Source of the DNA: Leucocoprinus leucothites | Lineage: Eukaryota; Basidiomycota; Agaricomycetes; Agaricales; Agaricaceae | Length of the DNA: 64,000 nt | Reading direction: 5' to 3' | Assembly: GCA_013368445.1 (NCBI GenBank) | Contig: JAACJO010000030.1 | Coordinates: 186,001-250,000 of the forward strand | Shown: positions 37,701 through 51,800 of the stretch, one piece after another | Layout of the letters: every line of letters begins with the position of its first letter | Position numbering within the stretch: position 1 is the stretch's first letter | Notes under the pieces: model-generated | Told to the model about the DNA's origin: nothing | Databases searched by the model: none | What the model saw: the letters and a program-made list of their open reading frames with translations, nothing else | Program-made: the position numbers and the translations under genes

Positions 37701-38861
37701 ACGAGGAAAGGTTTATTTTTACTGTATGTGTGTATTAGGCCTCGGGTCACTGAGCTTCAGCTTGATCATAATCATGAGCGCGCTCTCTCGGGTATGTGTT
37801 TCGTAGTTTCGAGAGGGCCGAGATGTGCTTACTCGAATGTGATTACTGAGTATTTATCCTTGGCCTACTAGTCTCTAACGTTCGGCGTCGAGGTTAAATC
37901 GGCGATGTGGGTTCTCTCGAGTCAAACATATATTATTAGTGAGGGTCTCGCCTCCACCCTAGTGCGTTACACTGACACTTGACACTTGAGTGAGAGTACT
38001 CAGTGCTCGAAAACTCGAGCTCGTTTCATCCGCATCTGCGCTCGCTCAGCTGTGCAGTGTAGTTACCAAATCAACTGTTGGTCAGCCAACGCTCGAGCCT
38101 TGGCAAAAATATAATAAATCCACAAATAAACGCTGGTCTCCTCGGAAATCTCCAGGTTGTCATGGTATGGTCACAAGCAGTATTTTTCAAGGTAAATTAC
38201 AGGGACTAAGTAACCAGTCTTTGTACATAATTTAAGCTGGGAGATTAATCGCCCATGAGTCAAAAGCACAAGGGCAGCCCTGGAAAGAGATGCCGACCGC
38301 TCCGTTGTTCCGTTCAATAACTCTCTAACCAAATTGCGGGGTATACATCACAGTTGCGAAAGAGAAAAAGGGAAGGAGGAACCGAGGACGACGGTTGTTC
38401 AAGAAAAGTTTGAGTGGCCGGGAGCCACGCGAACTGCGGAAGGAAAGTAATTTGTTCATGAAGAGACGCGAACTCGGCAAAATGGGATTCGTCATAGGAC
38501 ACAGCTGCGTCAGCTTCCGTTGATGATCGCGTGTGTGTGGACGCATGCGTAGCGCGAGTTGAGTGAGCGTGCAAAGGGATGGAAGAGCTAGTTAGGCTCA
38601 TGGGGAGTGCGTGTAACTGTAACATGTTACAACGTGGTCACGAAATTACGAACTGGTTCGGCTGAGTTGAAAATTCTGGGGTTTGACCTGAAAAGGGAAA
38701 GAACGGAGGCAGTTGGTTGGTTTACCTCAGTCCGAACCGGGCCAGGTGAACTGGAAGGGGAGAAGGAGATGATATATATATTTCATCCATCCACTCCTGG
38801 TCCAATTCCCCGTAAGCGCTGCCACCCAGCCCCCATTCTCTCCTCCTTCCCATAGACTACC
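28730..38861. other. 10-kb gene-poor island
   Basis: No gene can be supported. The left 140 bp is unusually G/T-rich on the plus strand. Frames of moderate length, such as 33059-33451 and 35936-36499 (187 codons), lack signal, motif or splice structure. A two-copy imperfect 16-bp repeat lies at 29486-29517, and a short GAT run at about 36937. Apparent start-plus-donor sequences (for example around 31240-31295) lead nowhere. The stretch may hold decayed mobile elements, but no terminal repeat, integrase or reverse transcriptase motif is visible to me. The right end carries the promoter of the next gene. Confidence 0.5.
38773..38781 (+). promoter_or_regulatory. TATA box of the Ser/Pro-rich gene
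   Basis: TATATATAT lies about 80 bp before the ATG at 38862, followed by a pyrimidine-rich leader. Confidence 0.45.
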
Positions 38862-40452
38862 ATGTCTTCAGAAAGACCACCCTCCCGTTCAGAACGTCTC
38901 CTCCGCTCAACTCTAGAGCGCAATCCGCCTCAGGCTTACATTTCACCGAATTCTTCTCCCCGGGCTCATCGACGGAGACACTCCCAGGTCCCACCTTCTA
39001 CAACGGACAGCACGAGCATTAGCGCAGACGACGATGGCGACGACCAGATTCTCCGTGCTGCTTTCCTCTATCGCACTGCTGCAACGGCTGCTTCTCCTGT
39101 TCATCCTCATTATCACTCCCAACGCCACGGGCAAAGAACATCGCATTCTCCTTCTCCCACAAGAGACTACTACTCGCATGGTTCTCATTCACGGTCTCGT
39201 GCAGCATCACCTTCATCGCATTACCACCGTGGTGCGAGTCCTTCACCTCGAAGACAACCGCTCCAACGATCACCCGCGTCTGTGGATAGTCAACATGGAA
39301 TGACATGGACACTCCAAAGACATAATTCAATACCTGCTCGAAGACGTTCAAACGCGACGTCATCCATAGAATTAGAATTGCAGCAATCGCATGGGTTACC
39401 AATGACGCCTCACGAGCAGGTTCTCCGCGCACGTTTGGAGCGCGTGTTGATCTCGGGTAGGGTAGTGGATGAGAGAGACCAGAGTCGAGAACACGCGTCT
39501 AGAAGGAGAAGTAGAGATGATTCCGTATCTCCTGGATGGCCGTGGTCTGAAAATTCTTTGGTATGTCGCGACTTTTCCGCTCGAAATTTAAATTAATTAA
39601 ATTTTAATTTCTTTTCCCCAGTCGGCTTCAACCCCGCCCAAGAGCTCTAGTAGTAGTGACCACGGACACGGGCAATATATCATCAACCCGGCACAAACGC
39701 ACCACCGGTCACGGAGTAAAACCGATCCACTTACCTCTCCACCTCCCCATCTCACCTCTCCTCGTCGCGGAACAACTACAACAACACCTGCTCCATCCTC
39801 ACCCTACCTCATCCCCAAAACCTCTTCCTCGGCACAATATCATCTTGCACAGCGGAATAACTCGAACTCGAGTACATGGACACCACCGCTAACAGCTGAT
39901 GCTTCTCCTGTGCTTTCTGAACCTGAAGCACACTCATTACATGGAGGAGAGGAAGCATACGATGCCAAATTACTCCTAACTCCGCCCCCGACACCGCCTT
40001 TCTGGGGTACCGCCACCGCCACTCCTGCACATACAGCTTATGGCGGTAGTACGACGGCTACCCCAGGCTCAAACACCAAACGTCCTGGAGTGTCGATGTT
40101 CCGTTCACGAACACATGAGCCTCCTGGTGATTCGGGTCTTATGACGAGTCCGTATCTCTATCGACGTGAAGAGGATGGGTCGGTGGAGCAACTTGCATTG
40201 CCACTTGCTGCGCATCATCATGGTGCGACGTTTAATGCGAGGAAAGCGTCGGAGACGTGTAGGATGATGGAGGGATATGTGAGTTTTGCGCAGGTGGAGG
40301 GGTTGGGGACTCCGCCTGATGGTGTGGACGATGACGATGATGATGGTGTGAAAGAGGGAGAGGGTGCCGCTGGTGGGAAGAGGGGGAGGGTGTTGAACAT
40401 TGGGACGTGGGCGAGGAAGTTGTTCGTCGGTGTTGCTACTGCACAGTCGTAA
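38862..40452 (+). CDS. Ser/Pro/Arg-rich disordered protein with LTPPPTPPF motif
   Basis: Two exons (38862-39560 and 39622-40452) joined over a 61-nt AT-rich GT-AG intron give 509 residues. The N-terminal half is dense in Ser, Arg, His and Pro with many SP sites (for example SHSPSPTRDYYSHG and RGASPSPRR). A short region with predicted helix follows (TPHEQVLRARLERVLISGRV). After more disorder comes KLLLTPPPTPPFWG, a motif I have seen in other basidiomycete proteins of unknown function. The C-terminal part looks more ordered: FNARKASETCRMMEGYVSF, an acidic DDDDDDD run, and GRVLNIGTWARKLF at the end. No enzyme domain is found. Proline-directed phosphorylation and a regulatory role are plausible but only inferred. 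The gene sits alone between two gene-poor islands. Confidence 0.8.
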
Positions 40453-43400
40453 AATGTTTCGTGGGTGGGTGGGGTTGGTTGTTTTATGCATTTTTTTTTT
40501 CACTATGCTACACTTACTTTTCTTATTATTCGGGGTTTACTTAGTACAGTTTATCAGCATTCCTCACTCATACGCATACATACATACATACCGCTCATGC
40601 AAAACTCAATCCCTTGTATTACAGAAGATATATACTTAAACACTCGCCTTTATGCCTCTTTCCTTTCTCTCTCGGTGTATTTCGTAGTCCCATGGATTTT
40701 ATCCTCTATAGAACATTCTCATCTCGGGGTCTTTTTCTCTTTTTTCTAGGGAGATTAATCGGGGAAATAAAAATTGTCCTTTCAAGTCGTGGCACTTTGT
40801 GATGACGCGTGTGCCCTGTGTTGCCCTGAGTCGAGAGTCCCCCGACGTCGGATATCCTTAAGCGGGTTGAATTGATGATCGATGTGAGGGGAATTTTCTG
40901 TTCTGATTTTCTTTGAACATTATCGGTTATCACAAGTCATCGCGTGTTGCGGCGGTCATTACTTCAGGACTTATGTACTTCAATGCGCGTGTTTTTATTT
41001 TTCGGTTTTGGTTTTTCCCGCTCTTTTGAATCAAGTGAATCACGGTATTATTTACCGAGTTTGGCCGACACCTCGGTCTTCCCAAGGTTGATCATGCAAC
41101 TGCGCATGGGAGCTTGTAGTAAGTCAAAGCTTATGTTCGCTGTATTTCCGAAGTTAAAAGTTCGGGATACACCGACTCCGCGCCTCGATGCCTCTGGGAA
41201 ACAAAGTAAGGTCCCACTCATCAAAATAGAATCGCTTCTGAGAAGAAAGAACTTCTTGGTGTTGGGTGGACTTGGAGTGTCACTGCGGTGAGCCGTGGTG
41301 TGGGGTAGGTTTAGTAGTACTTGGATGATTGGGTTTTGAGTGCTGCTGCTAGGACTTGATGACGATCTTTCTTAGGGCCTTGGCTTGCTTTTAATGGTCT
41401 TGGCTTTGGGTCAGTGTTTCCTGGAGTGGAAGGTTGCACGCAAGGGCTCTCTGCACCAATACCAAGACCACACATCACGGGGACAAGTTAATTCAAGCTC
41501 AGCTATTCAGTGAGAAAAAAAGACTCGAAAAGAAACATGGAAATCTTTGCTAGGGACTTTCAATAGAAGGAATTCGATGCGCCACGAAGAGCCTTGGCTA
41601 ATACATACGCACATGGACTCTGCATATAATACTAAAATACATAGAGGGCGGGAAAGTTTTTCATGTGTGTGTGTGTGTGGGAGTGCGATGGTTCAATTTG
41701 ACAACATGAAGTACAGTCAATTTTGATTAGTAGGAAGTAGGGTATGTATAGCCCTAACCAGTACGATGTGCACACTTGGCCCAGGCTCAGCGCAATTTTA
41801 ACGGCTATGATGATAGTGGTGGTGGTGGAAGTGGTGGATTCAAAGAGGAGTTTTCGGCCCCATTCCGAGATGTTCCGGAGCTGTTCATCTAAGACGCATT
41901 GGTTACTTTCGGGATGGGCTGGACAGGAATACGCAGTAAGTTTGAACAGTCGTTCGACTTTGAATTCCATCAGTGGTCCTCTTTGTTTTTTTCAAGGAGA
42001 TCACGGGTTTTTGATAGACGTGGGCTGTGCGCGTGTGTGCAATTTTGGTTTTGAAGTATACATACTAATAGTAGGTGAGAACCCATGAAAAGGCGATGTG
42101 TTTGGTCAAAACTGCGTGTGATTTGATTCGTGGTTTTTATTTAGAACTCGGGCTGAACTCGTGATGGGACTAGTGAGTCGTATACAGCCTCCTGCTATTG
42201 CATTCACAGCTCTCAGTTGATGGTTGGAAGGACTTCTCCAAGTACTCCAACTTCGTTGGAGGTGATCGAGGGGGAATACGGGTTGATCCAGTTTTTGTGG
42301 CTCGACTAGTGGTGAGTGGATCGGAACAGAACGGATAGATTAACAGGATTAGCTAGTGACACCAAGAGTCAAGTATTATCGGACAAAGCACACCAGGGTA
42401 TTTGCATATCGGTATTAGTATTAAAAGTAATTTGTTCAAGCGCCGCCGCCACCACAAAGAGTTGACATTCGAGGTTGATTGTTGTGCCACCAACTTGAAT
42501 CTACCAATGACTGAGCGAGAGTGACAGAGTGTGATATCATGGCTAGAAAGGAAAGTAATTTATAGAGTATATCTCCGTCCCCTTCTCCTGGCTTCTAATT
42601 AGTTCTTCTGTGCGCCGCCATCACTCGCATAGAGGAAAGCGCTGGATGAAAGGGGCTATTCGAGGAGTTGTACAAGTAGTGGTTGCCTCGAGTGGCAATC
42701 ATCTTATCTCCAAACGATTCATCGATGTAAATCAAACAAGAGAAGCGATACACGATAGTGCAGGGTGCACGAGAAGGCAACCTCAAGTGTATCGATGAAC
42801 GCATACATGCGATGGTAACAATTGAATACAGCAGTACAAGAACCAGTTCTAGTACAACAATGACACGATCAACCGAACCGCTAACTTAATCCATCACTCA
42901 AATCTCACCAATACCCGATTCTGCAGGACTGCAAGCCTTGAGGAGATGGAGACTCGCCGAATCATGAACTATTCCTTCGGAAGCTTCTTTGAGGGACCTC
43001 TAACCGAACAAGGTACCTCGATGTCCCAACTCGACAGTACAACTCTATAGCACGGTACCGCCCATAAGCCAATAAGAACAATGCGACCAGAGTGATAAGA
43101 ATAGCTTACCCCGCTGTGAGATTAATCACGAGAGTTCGACCTTCTGGATTGGTACTGTGGCGATGACCTGATGTGGTCCCCTGACCGATTACAAGGCTTC
43201 TTTTGAGTCAGAATCGATGGTATCGATATAGCTTTAAGAATCGGTAGTGCCTCGAGGCAAGTTGATCACGAGATGATGTTAAGAACTCCGCGAGCGATTG
43301 AATAGTGTCGTTTCTGATTGAACAGTCTCAAAGCTTTGGCTCGGCATGTTGTCAGTCGGAAAAGGAACAGAGATGTAATATACTAGGTACTGAGCACTGA

Positions 43401-46400
43401 TAATTCGATAAGCTTGCCTGGTGAGTCACAAAACTTTGTTCATAGAGTTGACTCTAGTACGGGGATCAGGGAAAGTAACCTACTAGAGAATGGATATTGA
43501 TTTCCGGTGTAGTGCGGCGAGTGCTGGATTGGTTATTGCCTGGGGTCTTGGATGGTCTCTGAATCGGGTAAGAGCACTAGGCGCTAGGCCACCACCGAAC
43601 TGGAGGGACAGGACTAAATGATATGCTGAACAGATACACAAGGGTACCATCAGTTCGAGACCTCGTTGAACCGGTGCTTGAGTTCCGAGCGTGACAGTCT
43701 CATAGGTATGCTGTGGTTCAAAGGTCGTTCGTGGGCGATGGATTCCTTGTAGTACCGCGGTCATTGCGGCTAGAGGTGCCGCAGGGAATCAGATGTTAAG
43801 CCACACCATCAAGACAATAGCCTGGCCCCAGAAGCTGTTGAGAGCTGTAAAAGAATAATGGAGAGCAAACTACTCGTTCGAGGGGGTTCATTTAGCCAGC
43901 AGCAGGCGACTTGTCGTTATCAGGCTAGACGAGTGAGTTTATCTAGAGCGTGCGCACCAGTGGCTGCTCCGTGGCGTTGGCAGAGTTCGGAAAGCTTAAA
44001 AATATGTCGTCCTGACTTTCGAAGGATGATAAGCCACGCCAAAAGTACCTTGATCATCAAAAGCTATCCGCTCAACTTGAGTGGGAAGTGAGTACTCTTT
44101 CGACAGCGCAGTGATGATGGTGTGTCGAGCCGCACCCGTGTCTGTCAAAAAGTCAAAGCCACCATTTCCGAAGTTCTTCTCGGGCGTGATTAGGAGGGGA
44201 TTAAACGGGAAATACTTTGAAAGTGAATGATGGATCGAGCGTTCCGAGAGGTGACACTTGGCGATGTTCGGCTCGGAGGAATGGAACTAGGAAGGATCAG
44301 GCTAGTTTTGATGGATTCGACTGCGATTCTCCTTGGGAGTAGGAGCGCCCTACGGTGCCGGTGTGCTGTTGATTAGGAGTAGTTAGGTTACAAGTCAGTG
44401 TGATATGGGTCCGCGTCGCATGAACAAGGTTTCCTTGTCCCGTGACTGGTCAGCTGTATTATGCAATTGACATGACTCCGAATAATTAATTCGTGATTCA
44501 AGCCTTGCGAGCGGTGTCGCCTCCTTGTAAAAACAGTTGAAACGGCTCGTTGAAATTTCAGCTCCGTTCCGAGACCACAGGAGACATCAACTTCGGCTTC
44601 GACTCACTAGACACCGAAGCAGGGTATTGCTGGTGCTGAGCACTTTGCTGAGCCATATTATAAATTACGGACCCTTGGATTCAGCTTCCTGTTGCAGCCA
44701 GAAATTTTCTCGTCGTGTGATTGGTGGGATTGTGTACGCCGACGTAAAAAAAAAAAATTCCTTTGACAAATGTTCATTTGACAGTTGGAGAGACAGCTTG
44801 GTTTGCTTACCATACGAGCTTCAAGGTGCAACCCAGTCCCTTTGGAAATTTGGGGTTGGCAACAAGATAAAAGAACGAATGACAATAAGCGCTGCTGTGC
44901 AGTGAGACAGCCATTTTGAAATGGAACACTGGTGGCCCGCGATCCTCGCCGTAGTTACTCTTTCTGTCTCTTTTGGTGTGGCATTGACAAGTCGGCGGAA
45001 CTCAAATCAACGAACAGAAGGAGAGAAAGAGGGTGTGGAATGCAGGGTATCGATGCATATCAAGACATTGCTTAATATGTCTCACTTGGCCACTTTCATA
45101 TCCACCCTCACTTCGAGGGCTGTTTCGACTTTCAAATTCTCGAAGGTTGTGTCAATGAAACGGTGCTTCGGGAAGGGCTTCAAACCTTCATTAACACCGA
45201 GTCTCCTCATTTGTGTTCATTTCCCTATTGAAGTTACTAACGGTGGCGCGAGAGAGAAGATTTTAGGGTACGCATCAGAATTAAGATTAACTGTGCACGA
45301 AGAAAGACAACCTCAAGGGTATCGGTGAAACCTTCGTTTCTGAACGTTGGTTTGACCTAGTGATGCTTCCAAACTGGCACTGTCAACCCCTACTCGCTCA
45401 TATAGCATGAACCTTCCGATTCGTCGAAATCGGTCCAGCCTTACTGTCTTTGCACATGCTCCTGGCCGAATCCTCCAATATTCCCTTCCATGCTGATCAC
45501 ACCGCGCTTGCTCCTCGAAGAATTCAGAAATCGGGTCCTGTGCCTGGTGTCGTGCTAACCAAATATGCAGGTCTGTGCGCTGTGCGTGCCTTGTTTGGAT
45601 CAAGCTCAGTCTCATTGCGGACGCACATGATCAAATTTCGAACTTGGAAGGTGCTGCATTGGGTATTACTCTCACATTGATGGACGAGGCTCCTTACTCG
45701 GTAGGACTATGCAAGTAGTCTAAGAAGTAACGTGCGAAATGCCAGGGTTATGGGCAGAGTTTAGTGCTGGCCTGATCAGACCAACAGTCGCTGGCAAGAC
45801 TTCTGGTCCAGCTGGAAGTTGGAAGACTGGTTCTTCGTAATTCTGGTTCTTTGTTGGAGTCGCTGTGGCTAGATATACAGATTAGGCTGCTACATCCCAT
45901 GAATTTTTTGGTATGGGACGAGGAATGCACTCTCATACTCGCAGGCCAAGAAAGAGGGCTAAGCCACTCTTACCAGATAAGTGATTCTTGGGCAATCGTC
46001 GTTTCCCCGTTTCCGGCGTTTTGGAGTCCCCACTTTATCCATGTAGCTATAAACTCCGTGCGCCAAAAGCGAACCTCCTGGCTACTGATTCACCCAGGAA
46101 CTACATGGTCTTTGGCACCAATTGGACAAGAACAGTTGTTTTCAAGTAGAGGTGGCTTGACAATAACGACGATCGGCATTCAACTGAACCTCACGAACCA
46201 CTCGATTGATGCTCTGAACCAGATCATTTCAACGCGCATGGAAGGAGTTGCCAATCTTCGTCAAGGCATGTGACGGGAACATATTTAAGCGGCCAAGAGC
46301 TTCTGGAAGTGTTAGTGTTGAACCGTTGACGCTTAGGTCTGTTTGGCTGCCGTCGTTCCTTAAATATTTTAGGAATGGGTTGGTTCTCACAGGTGATGGA

Positions 46401-48826
46401 GTACTATGTAGTGCTTTCTCCGCTGTTGAAAGAGGGTGAGGTACAAAATTCCTCTATGGAAGAAGCTGATACCTGACGAGGGATTTGGGTTCAACAACGA
46501 GACGCGCACCCGAGGGGTATGTATATATTGGAACCTGGATGTATTTCAATGAGAGAACTTGTCGACGACTCAATAAATCATTAAATACCTGATCATTAAT
46601 GTTCATTGATTTGTTCTTCCCACTGAAGTTATTATGACTAATTTATGACATATAACCGCCGTCATGTGCATGTTGAGCTGCTTCGACCCCTCATCAAATA
46701 ATTCTTTTCCTCTCATGATTCTGCGAATAAGAGCTGGCGAGTTCGTATTGAGCAGGTGACTGTATTTCGAACTTAAAAAAAAAAACTAACTTGGTCCCTT
46801 TTCAGCCTGGTTCTTGCTTTCATTGCGGATGCATTTGAATGCTCGCCGGCTCATATCTCAATTGATACAGAAGTATGTCTAAACGCACGCTAACGCCAAA
46901 CTGGTCACAGCGTATTATATTTATAGATCTGTTCCAGCCTGTTCCAACCTTATTCCAGGCCACAGGGTCAGTGTGATATAAGTCGATAGATGCCACATTC
47001 CTAGGACATCCAGTGGACCTTCTCTGACAATTTATCAAACATTCAGCTCTAGGTCACCTTCAAAAACAGCGATGTCTAAGGTCACTACAGACTCTAGGAC
47101 CTTGAAATTTTGACCTGCGAGAGCGCCAAGACAACAAGGCCTGTTTGTGGGTAGGGCCCAGAAGAACTGAGAACTTCTAGTGTTTCCGAGTGTTCCGAGC
47201 CTCGGCGATGGAACCAGACACCCACTCCTTAGTTGGCGTAAGCTGGTTGGTTTTCATTTTTATCCCAAAAATACCTCTGAAGATGGTGAGCGGTCAATGA
47301 AAATCTAGCAGAAAGCAGTCTGCAACGGAAGATGGCGAAGTGTGCTGCGTGGGGTCGGTTTCATTTGAGGCTCAGCTCACCAAGGAAGCGGTGAAGATAG
47401 CACACACAACTGAGAGCTTCTTATAGTCTCTGATAGGCCCTGTATGGTGCTTTTTCTTAAGGACTAATATAGTTTCCGTACCTAGACAACGTGAGTGCCG
47501 AGGTGACGGACTGGTTATCTTCAAAAGCATGATAAGATAGTAACAGCTGGCTGCCGTTTGTGAAGGAAGCTCATCAAATCTTATTAAGCCCTACTCCGAC
47601 TCTGCAACTTGGAAGAGGGCAAGGCAGCCCCAATACTAGTGAACGTCAGTAGTGACAATAATTTCCAACTACCTGACCATCATCAAGGTTTTGATTAACG
47701 AACGGGTCCAAAACTCGGAACAACACTACACTGAGAGTATTTTTGAGGTGCAGGTAGGGAATATACAACACTGGTCTCCAGTTCAAGACTGAGGGCTTTT
47801 CTTTCTAGCCAATGAGCAGAAAAATATCCCTTAGGCTGGGGTTCAAACTTGTGCATGAGTAGCCGCGGCCTCACCCGGGTCTCAAAAGTGTTCATCATTC
47901 GATATATCCACAGAAGTGGGAAATTCGAATGATCATCAAGCTTACCTTGAATCAGTGATAAATGAATCAATGACTGATGCAAGAATTGGTGGCTGATCAA
48001 GGCCGCATGCAAATGCTCACAAGCTCAGAAGTGCGTCCAATCAATTAAGGGCATAAACTCCCACAGTAAGCCCACTGGTGAGAAAGTTAGTGAAGCGGTA
48101 CTTAGAATTTTACTACCTATTACCTATTTGCTGGGAAGTATTTGGAAGCGACAGTTATCCCAGCTGCTAGAGATGGGAGCGGATGGCTGAAATTAACCCT
48201 GCCCATTTCAAGGGCCTCATCTAGCTGGGAGTTCTGGGTGATTTGCATCTTATTTATTACACATCAGATGCTCAGTCGCCTTGCCAACCTCCTCTAAAGG
48301 CAAACCTTAGGGCCTTTCCGTGTGTTCCGGCTGTCATTAGTCATCGGCGCCTGAGGACCAAGTAGGATCCTCATCGTCCCTTGCATTCACATCTGGTCTA
48401 CTTTTCGCTCGGTTTTCGTGTCTTCATGCGTAAAAAAAGTCTCCTTGGATCCCATTACAGGGAATCCATCAATTACTTTTCCCCGATCAAATTTGCTTCG
48501 CCATCATGGTCTGTCTGGGTTTCCGTCAATGATCGAATTCATGTCAGGACAGGACGTTGGGCGCCCGAAACGAAATTTATCCGTAATGTCGAGATCTCGA
48601 CGTACACGTTCAACCCTGGAGTATGATGGGCGATTGCCGGTACTTTTGAGAAACTCTGAAAAGTGGGTGGAGTCAGCTTCTTCTCCCCACATCCTGACAC
48701 CACGAACGTCTCGCCAGTTTTTTTTTTCGGGAAAATCTCTCCTGTTAATGTGTCTGTGAACAGTGTAAGGCTATCTATTTCTCCACCGTCTACGATCTCA
48801 TCCTAGTGGTCAGACCTTTCTTTACG
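40453..48826. other. 8.4-kb gene-poor island
   Basis: No gene can be supported with confidence. Features seen are a (GT)n microsatellite near 41663, poly-A runs at about 44748 and 46776, and moderate frames such as 44921-45328 and 45851-46273 without recognisable motifs. The right end (from about 48586) may contain an additional 5' exon of the following gene. Confidence 0.5.
41663..41680. repeat. (GT)n microsatellite
   Basis: A pure alternating GT run of about eight units in the gene-poor island. Confidence 0.8.
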
Positions 48827-51800
48827 ATGCCAATTCGGACGGAAAACGCACCAGGTTTTAATCACGAGAGCGTACTCCAGCGTTTGAGTATGATGGTAGA
48901 ACATGACGACCACCTATTGCACTCAGCCTTTCAGACTGCGTACTCCCACGAAGGTCTTCCGCAGGCGGGGCCGAAGGATCCTGGTCCAATAGGTATGTGC
49001 AGGTAGATATGGGTTATTTCAACTATCTGACAGTGCGCCTCGAGCACGGAGCCTGACCAGTGACCAACATAACCCACTAAAGATTGTGAACGACTTCGTA
49101 TCGCAGAATTCGAACTTGTTTCATTCAAAGCCCAGTGATTCAAATGGCCCAGACCCATCAATAGAGGATGCAGTGAATGGCTTTTCAGATACCGCAAAGG
49201 CTCTCATCAAGGGTTTACATGCTCTAGGATCAATACACCCATTCATTGGAGGTGGGTAGTACATTCCATATCTTTCCAAGCTTCATATTAAAGCAATACA
49301 CAGTGGCTGTTGGGGCATTTGCCCTTGTCGTAAGCATGGACTTCTCCAGGAGGGATAACGATCGCAAGGTTCTCGCTGTTAAAGTTCAAATGCAAGAGCT
49401 CATGGTCATATTCTTCGAGTATGTTTCAAGTTTTTCTTCTTTCCCTTCTTCTGACTTCACGCCTTGCTCTCTCTAGGCTTCGCCACATCCGCAACTCCCA
49501 AGAAAAAGGGCACGATGGTACCAGCATTGCAGAACGTCTCAAAGGCTTCATGCTCGATGTCGCTGCAGATATCAAGCGATGTGGTTCCGCATGCGATGCC
49601 TATACGAAAAAGGGGTTTCTTGGTAAGCTCTCAGCTCGTTTTCCCCCCTCCTTGTACCAACAATGGGCATCTCTCCAGCAAGAACCGTTAAGGCAAACAT
49701 CTACGAAGCCAGGCTTGCCGAATTCGCTCAAAAGTTTGGGGATCACAGGTCCACTTTGGAGCTTGCGCTATCAGTCCATACGACCATCGGAGTAGATGTT
49801 GCCAATGGCAAGCTGGACTCTCAGGAGCAAATGCTCAAGCGTATGGACAAGAAACTTGATATGATCATGCTCTTCCGCAAATTGGATACGCCTCGCGAGA
49901 AGGAAATCATGAAGTTTATTGAGCAACATGGCGGAGTTAAGTCTTGCATCGGTAACGACGAATACTTGGAGGAACTTGTCGCAAAGAGTGGTGACTCTTT
50001 ATCTCGGATCTCCGGGCGAAGTGGAGGATCTGGTCGACGCTCGAATGATCTACCTGAGATTCGGAAGCGACTCATGAAGGAAATTCAGGAAGATATCGAT
50101 GAAGCGTTCAACCGCAACATGGTCCTTTTTGAGAGAAAGCTCGACATGCAAAACAAACAACTCAACGAGACGCTGCGACAAGAATCGGACCACGTCATCA
50201 GTGCCCTTCTTGCAGGTGCTCATGACCGTATTAACGATTCGGTACGTCTTTATTCAACTATGCAATCACCATGTCCTGATCAAGTGTAGGACTTGCGAAA
50301 GCTCTGGAAAGACATGGGCTGGAAAGGCAGTGTCAAAGCACGAACATTTGTTCTCAATTTACACGATTACTATGCAGAGCAGCGTAATCGAATTGACGCC
50401 CATGCCTCTCTGGGTGGTTCTCTCCCAACTCCTCCGCCGGCATCGGCGAGAATGAGTCCCCTTTTATCCCCTCCACAAAAGAAACTGGACGATCGATGGG
50501 CACTCGCGTACATCAATGCCGCATACGTGCAGCCCATCTTAGAAGCCGTCGATGATGATGGTACAGGTTATATAAGTATCAAGGAGGTCAACACATTCGT
50601 CGAGGAACGCCCCACTGGTTGGAGTTTGCCTGAGTGGTTTGCGTACTGGGCAGTTGGTATGTGGACCTTTTTTCGGTACGATTACGGCGCTTATGTAGAG
50701 GAACAGGCTGGCAGATCAGTATTACACAATACAAGAGTAAGATCTATGGGCTTGTGCAGTCCATGTTCGAGATGCTGGAGCATATCCTACCCTCAAATCG
50801 GCGCGGAGTAGATGAATACCTCTTCCATCCATCATTCTGGCGCATTGAGCTCATTCTCCGCTCGACGAGGTCGGTCAACCCCAAAATGTTGTCCGACTCT
50901 GACCTCGTTCGCTATACCGATATGTATACTGCCGAGGAAGAAAAGCGGATAGAAACAAACCTTGAGGATGTGGGGTATGAGCTAGATACGACCGCCACTG
51001 TGGCCCTCGTGACTGGAGAAGGACGTATAGAACGCGTGAGTGATCCTTGCTTTCGTTCGCCGCTGAGAATGACATGTTAATCAACCCATGAATAAGTTTC
51101 TTTACCCGCTCATTTATCTCTTATTAAAACGTCATCTCCGGGTGCTTTCCTTGGCCTGCAAGCATGTTCTTGATGCTGAAGAGTTCATTTCCCTGAACGA
51201 ATCCCTTGTTTCCATCTTGTTGGCTGTTGACACAAGAATTCAAAACCTCGAAGGTAGTATTATCCATCCTTCACTTTGCTTTGAATTAATGTTCCGTTCA
51301 GCCGTTTTCAAGCAGACTCATTTTGACATCCAAGGTCGCCTTGGTAATTTTGCATTCGGACTTGTGAGCGTGCTTTCCAGTAATCATCCTGCATTAAACT
51401 GATGAAGTAATCTAGCTTCAACTGTCCTACGGTGATATTCGAAGAGTTCCTGCCCAAATCACATTTGGAACATGGAGTAGCGATGAAGACGTCACGCCTT
51501 TCCCTCGTGAGCCTGTTACGAAAGAATACATCGAGAAGACCCTTGGCTATACGACGTATGAGATTCTGAAATATGGCCACCGAGACGGCTATCAATCCAC
51601 CGACTATTTCGAATTCGAGCCCCATCACAGAAGACACCTAGGACCGCCTCACCCCCTGGAAGGGACGTGGACCGGACACAATTTCGTAGTGGAGGGAGAC
51701 GATACTATCACGTACATTCTTCGTCTTTCAATCCTCGTTCAAGACGGGCGTGAAATTACTGGGAAAGGCGAGCACTTCACCAGTGCATTCGAATTCTCCG

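Noticed and set aside
44921..46273. Series of plus-strand frames (44921-45328, 45851-46273) as a possible gene
   Set aside because: I could not join them through introns into a conserved sequence, and neither resembles a known family.
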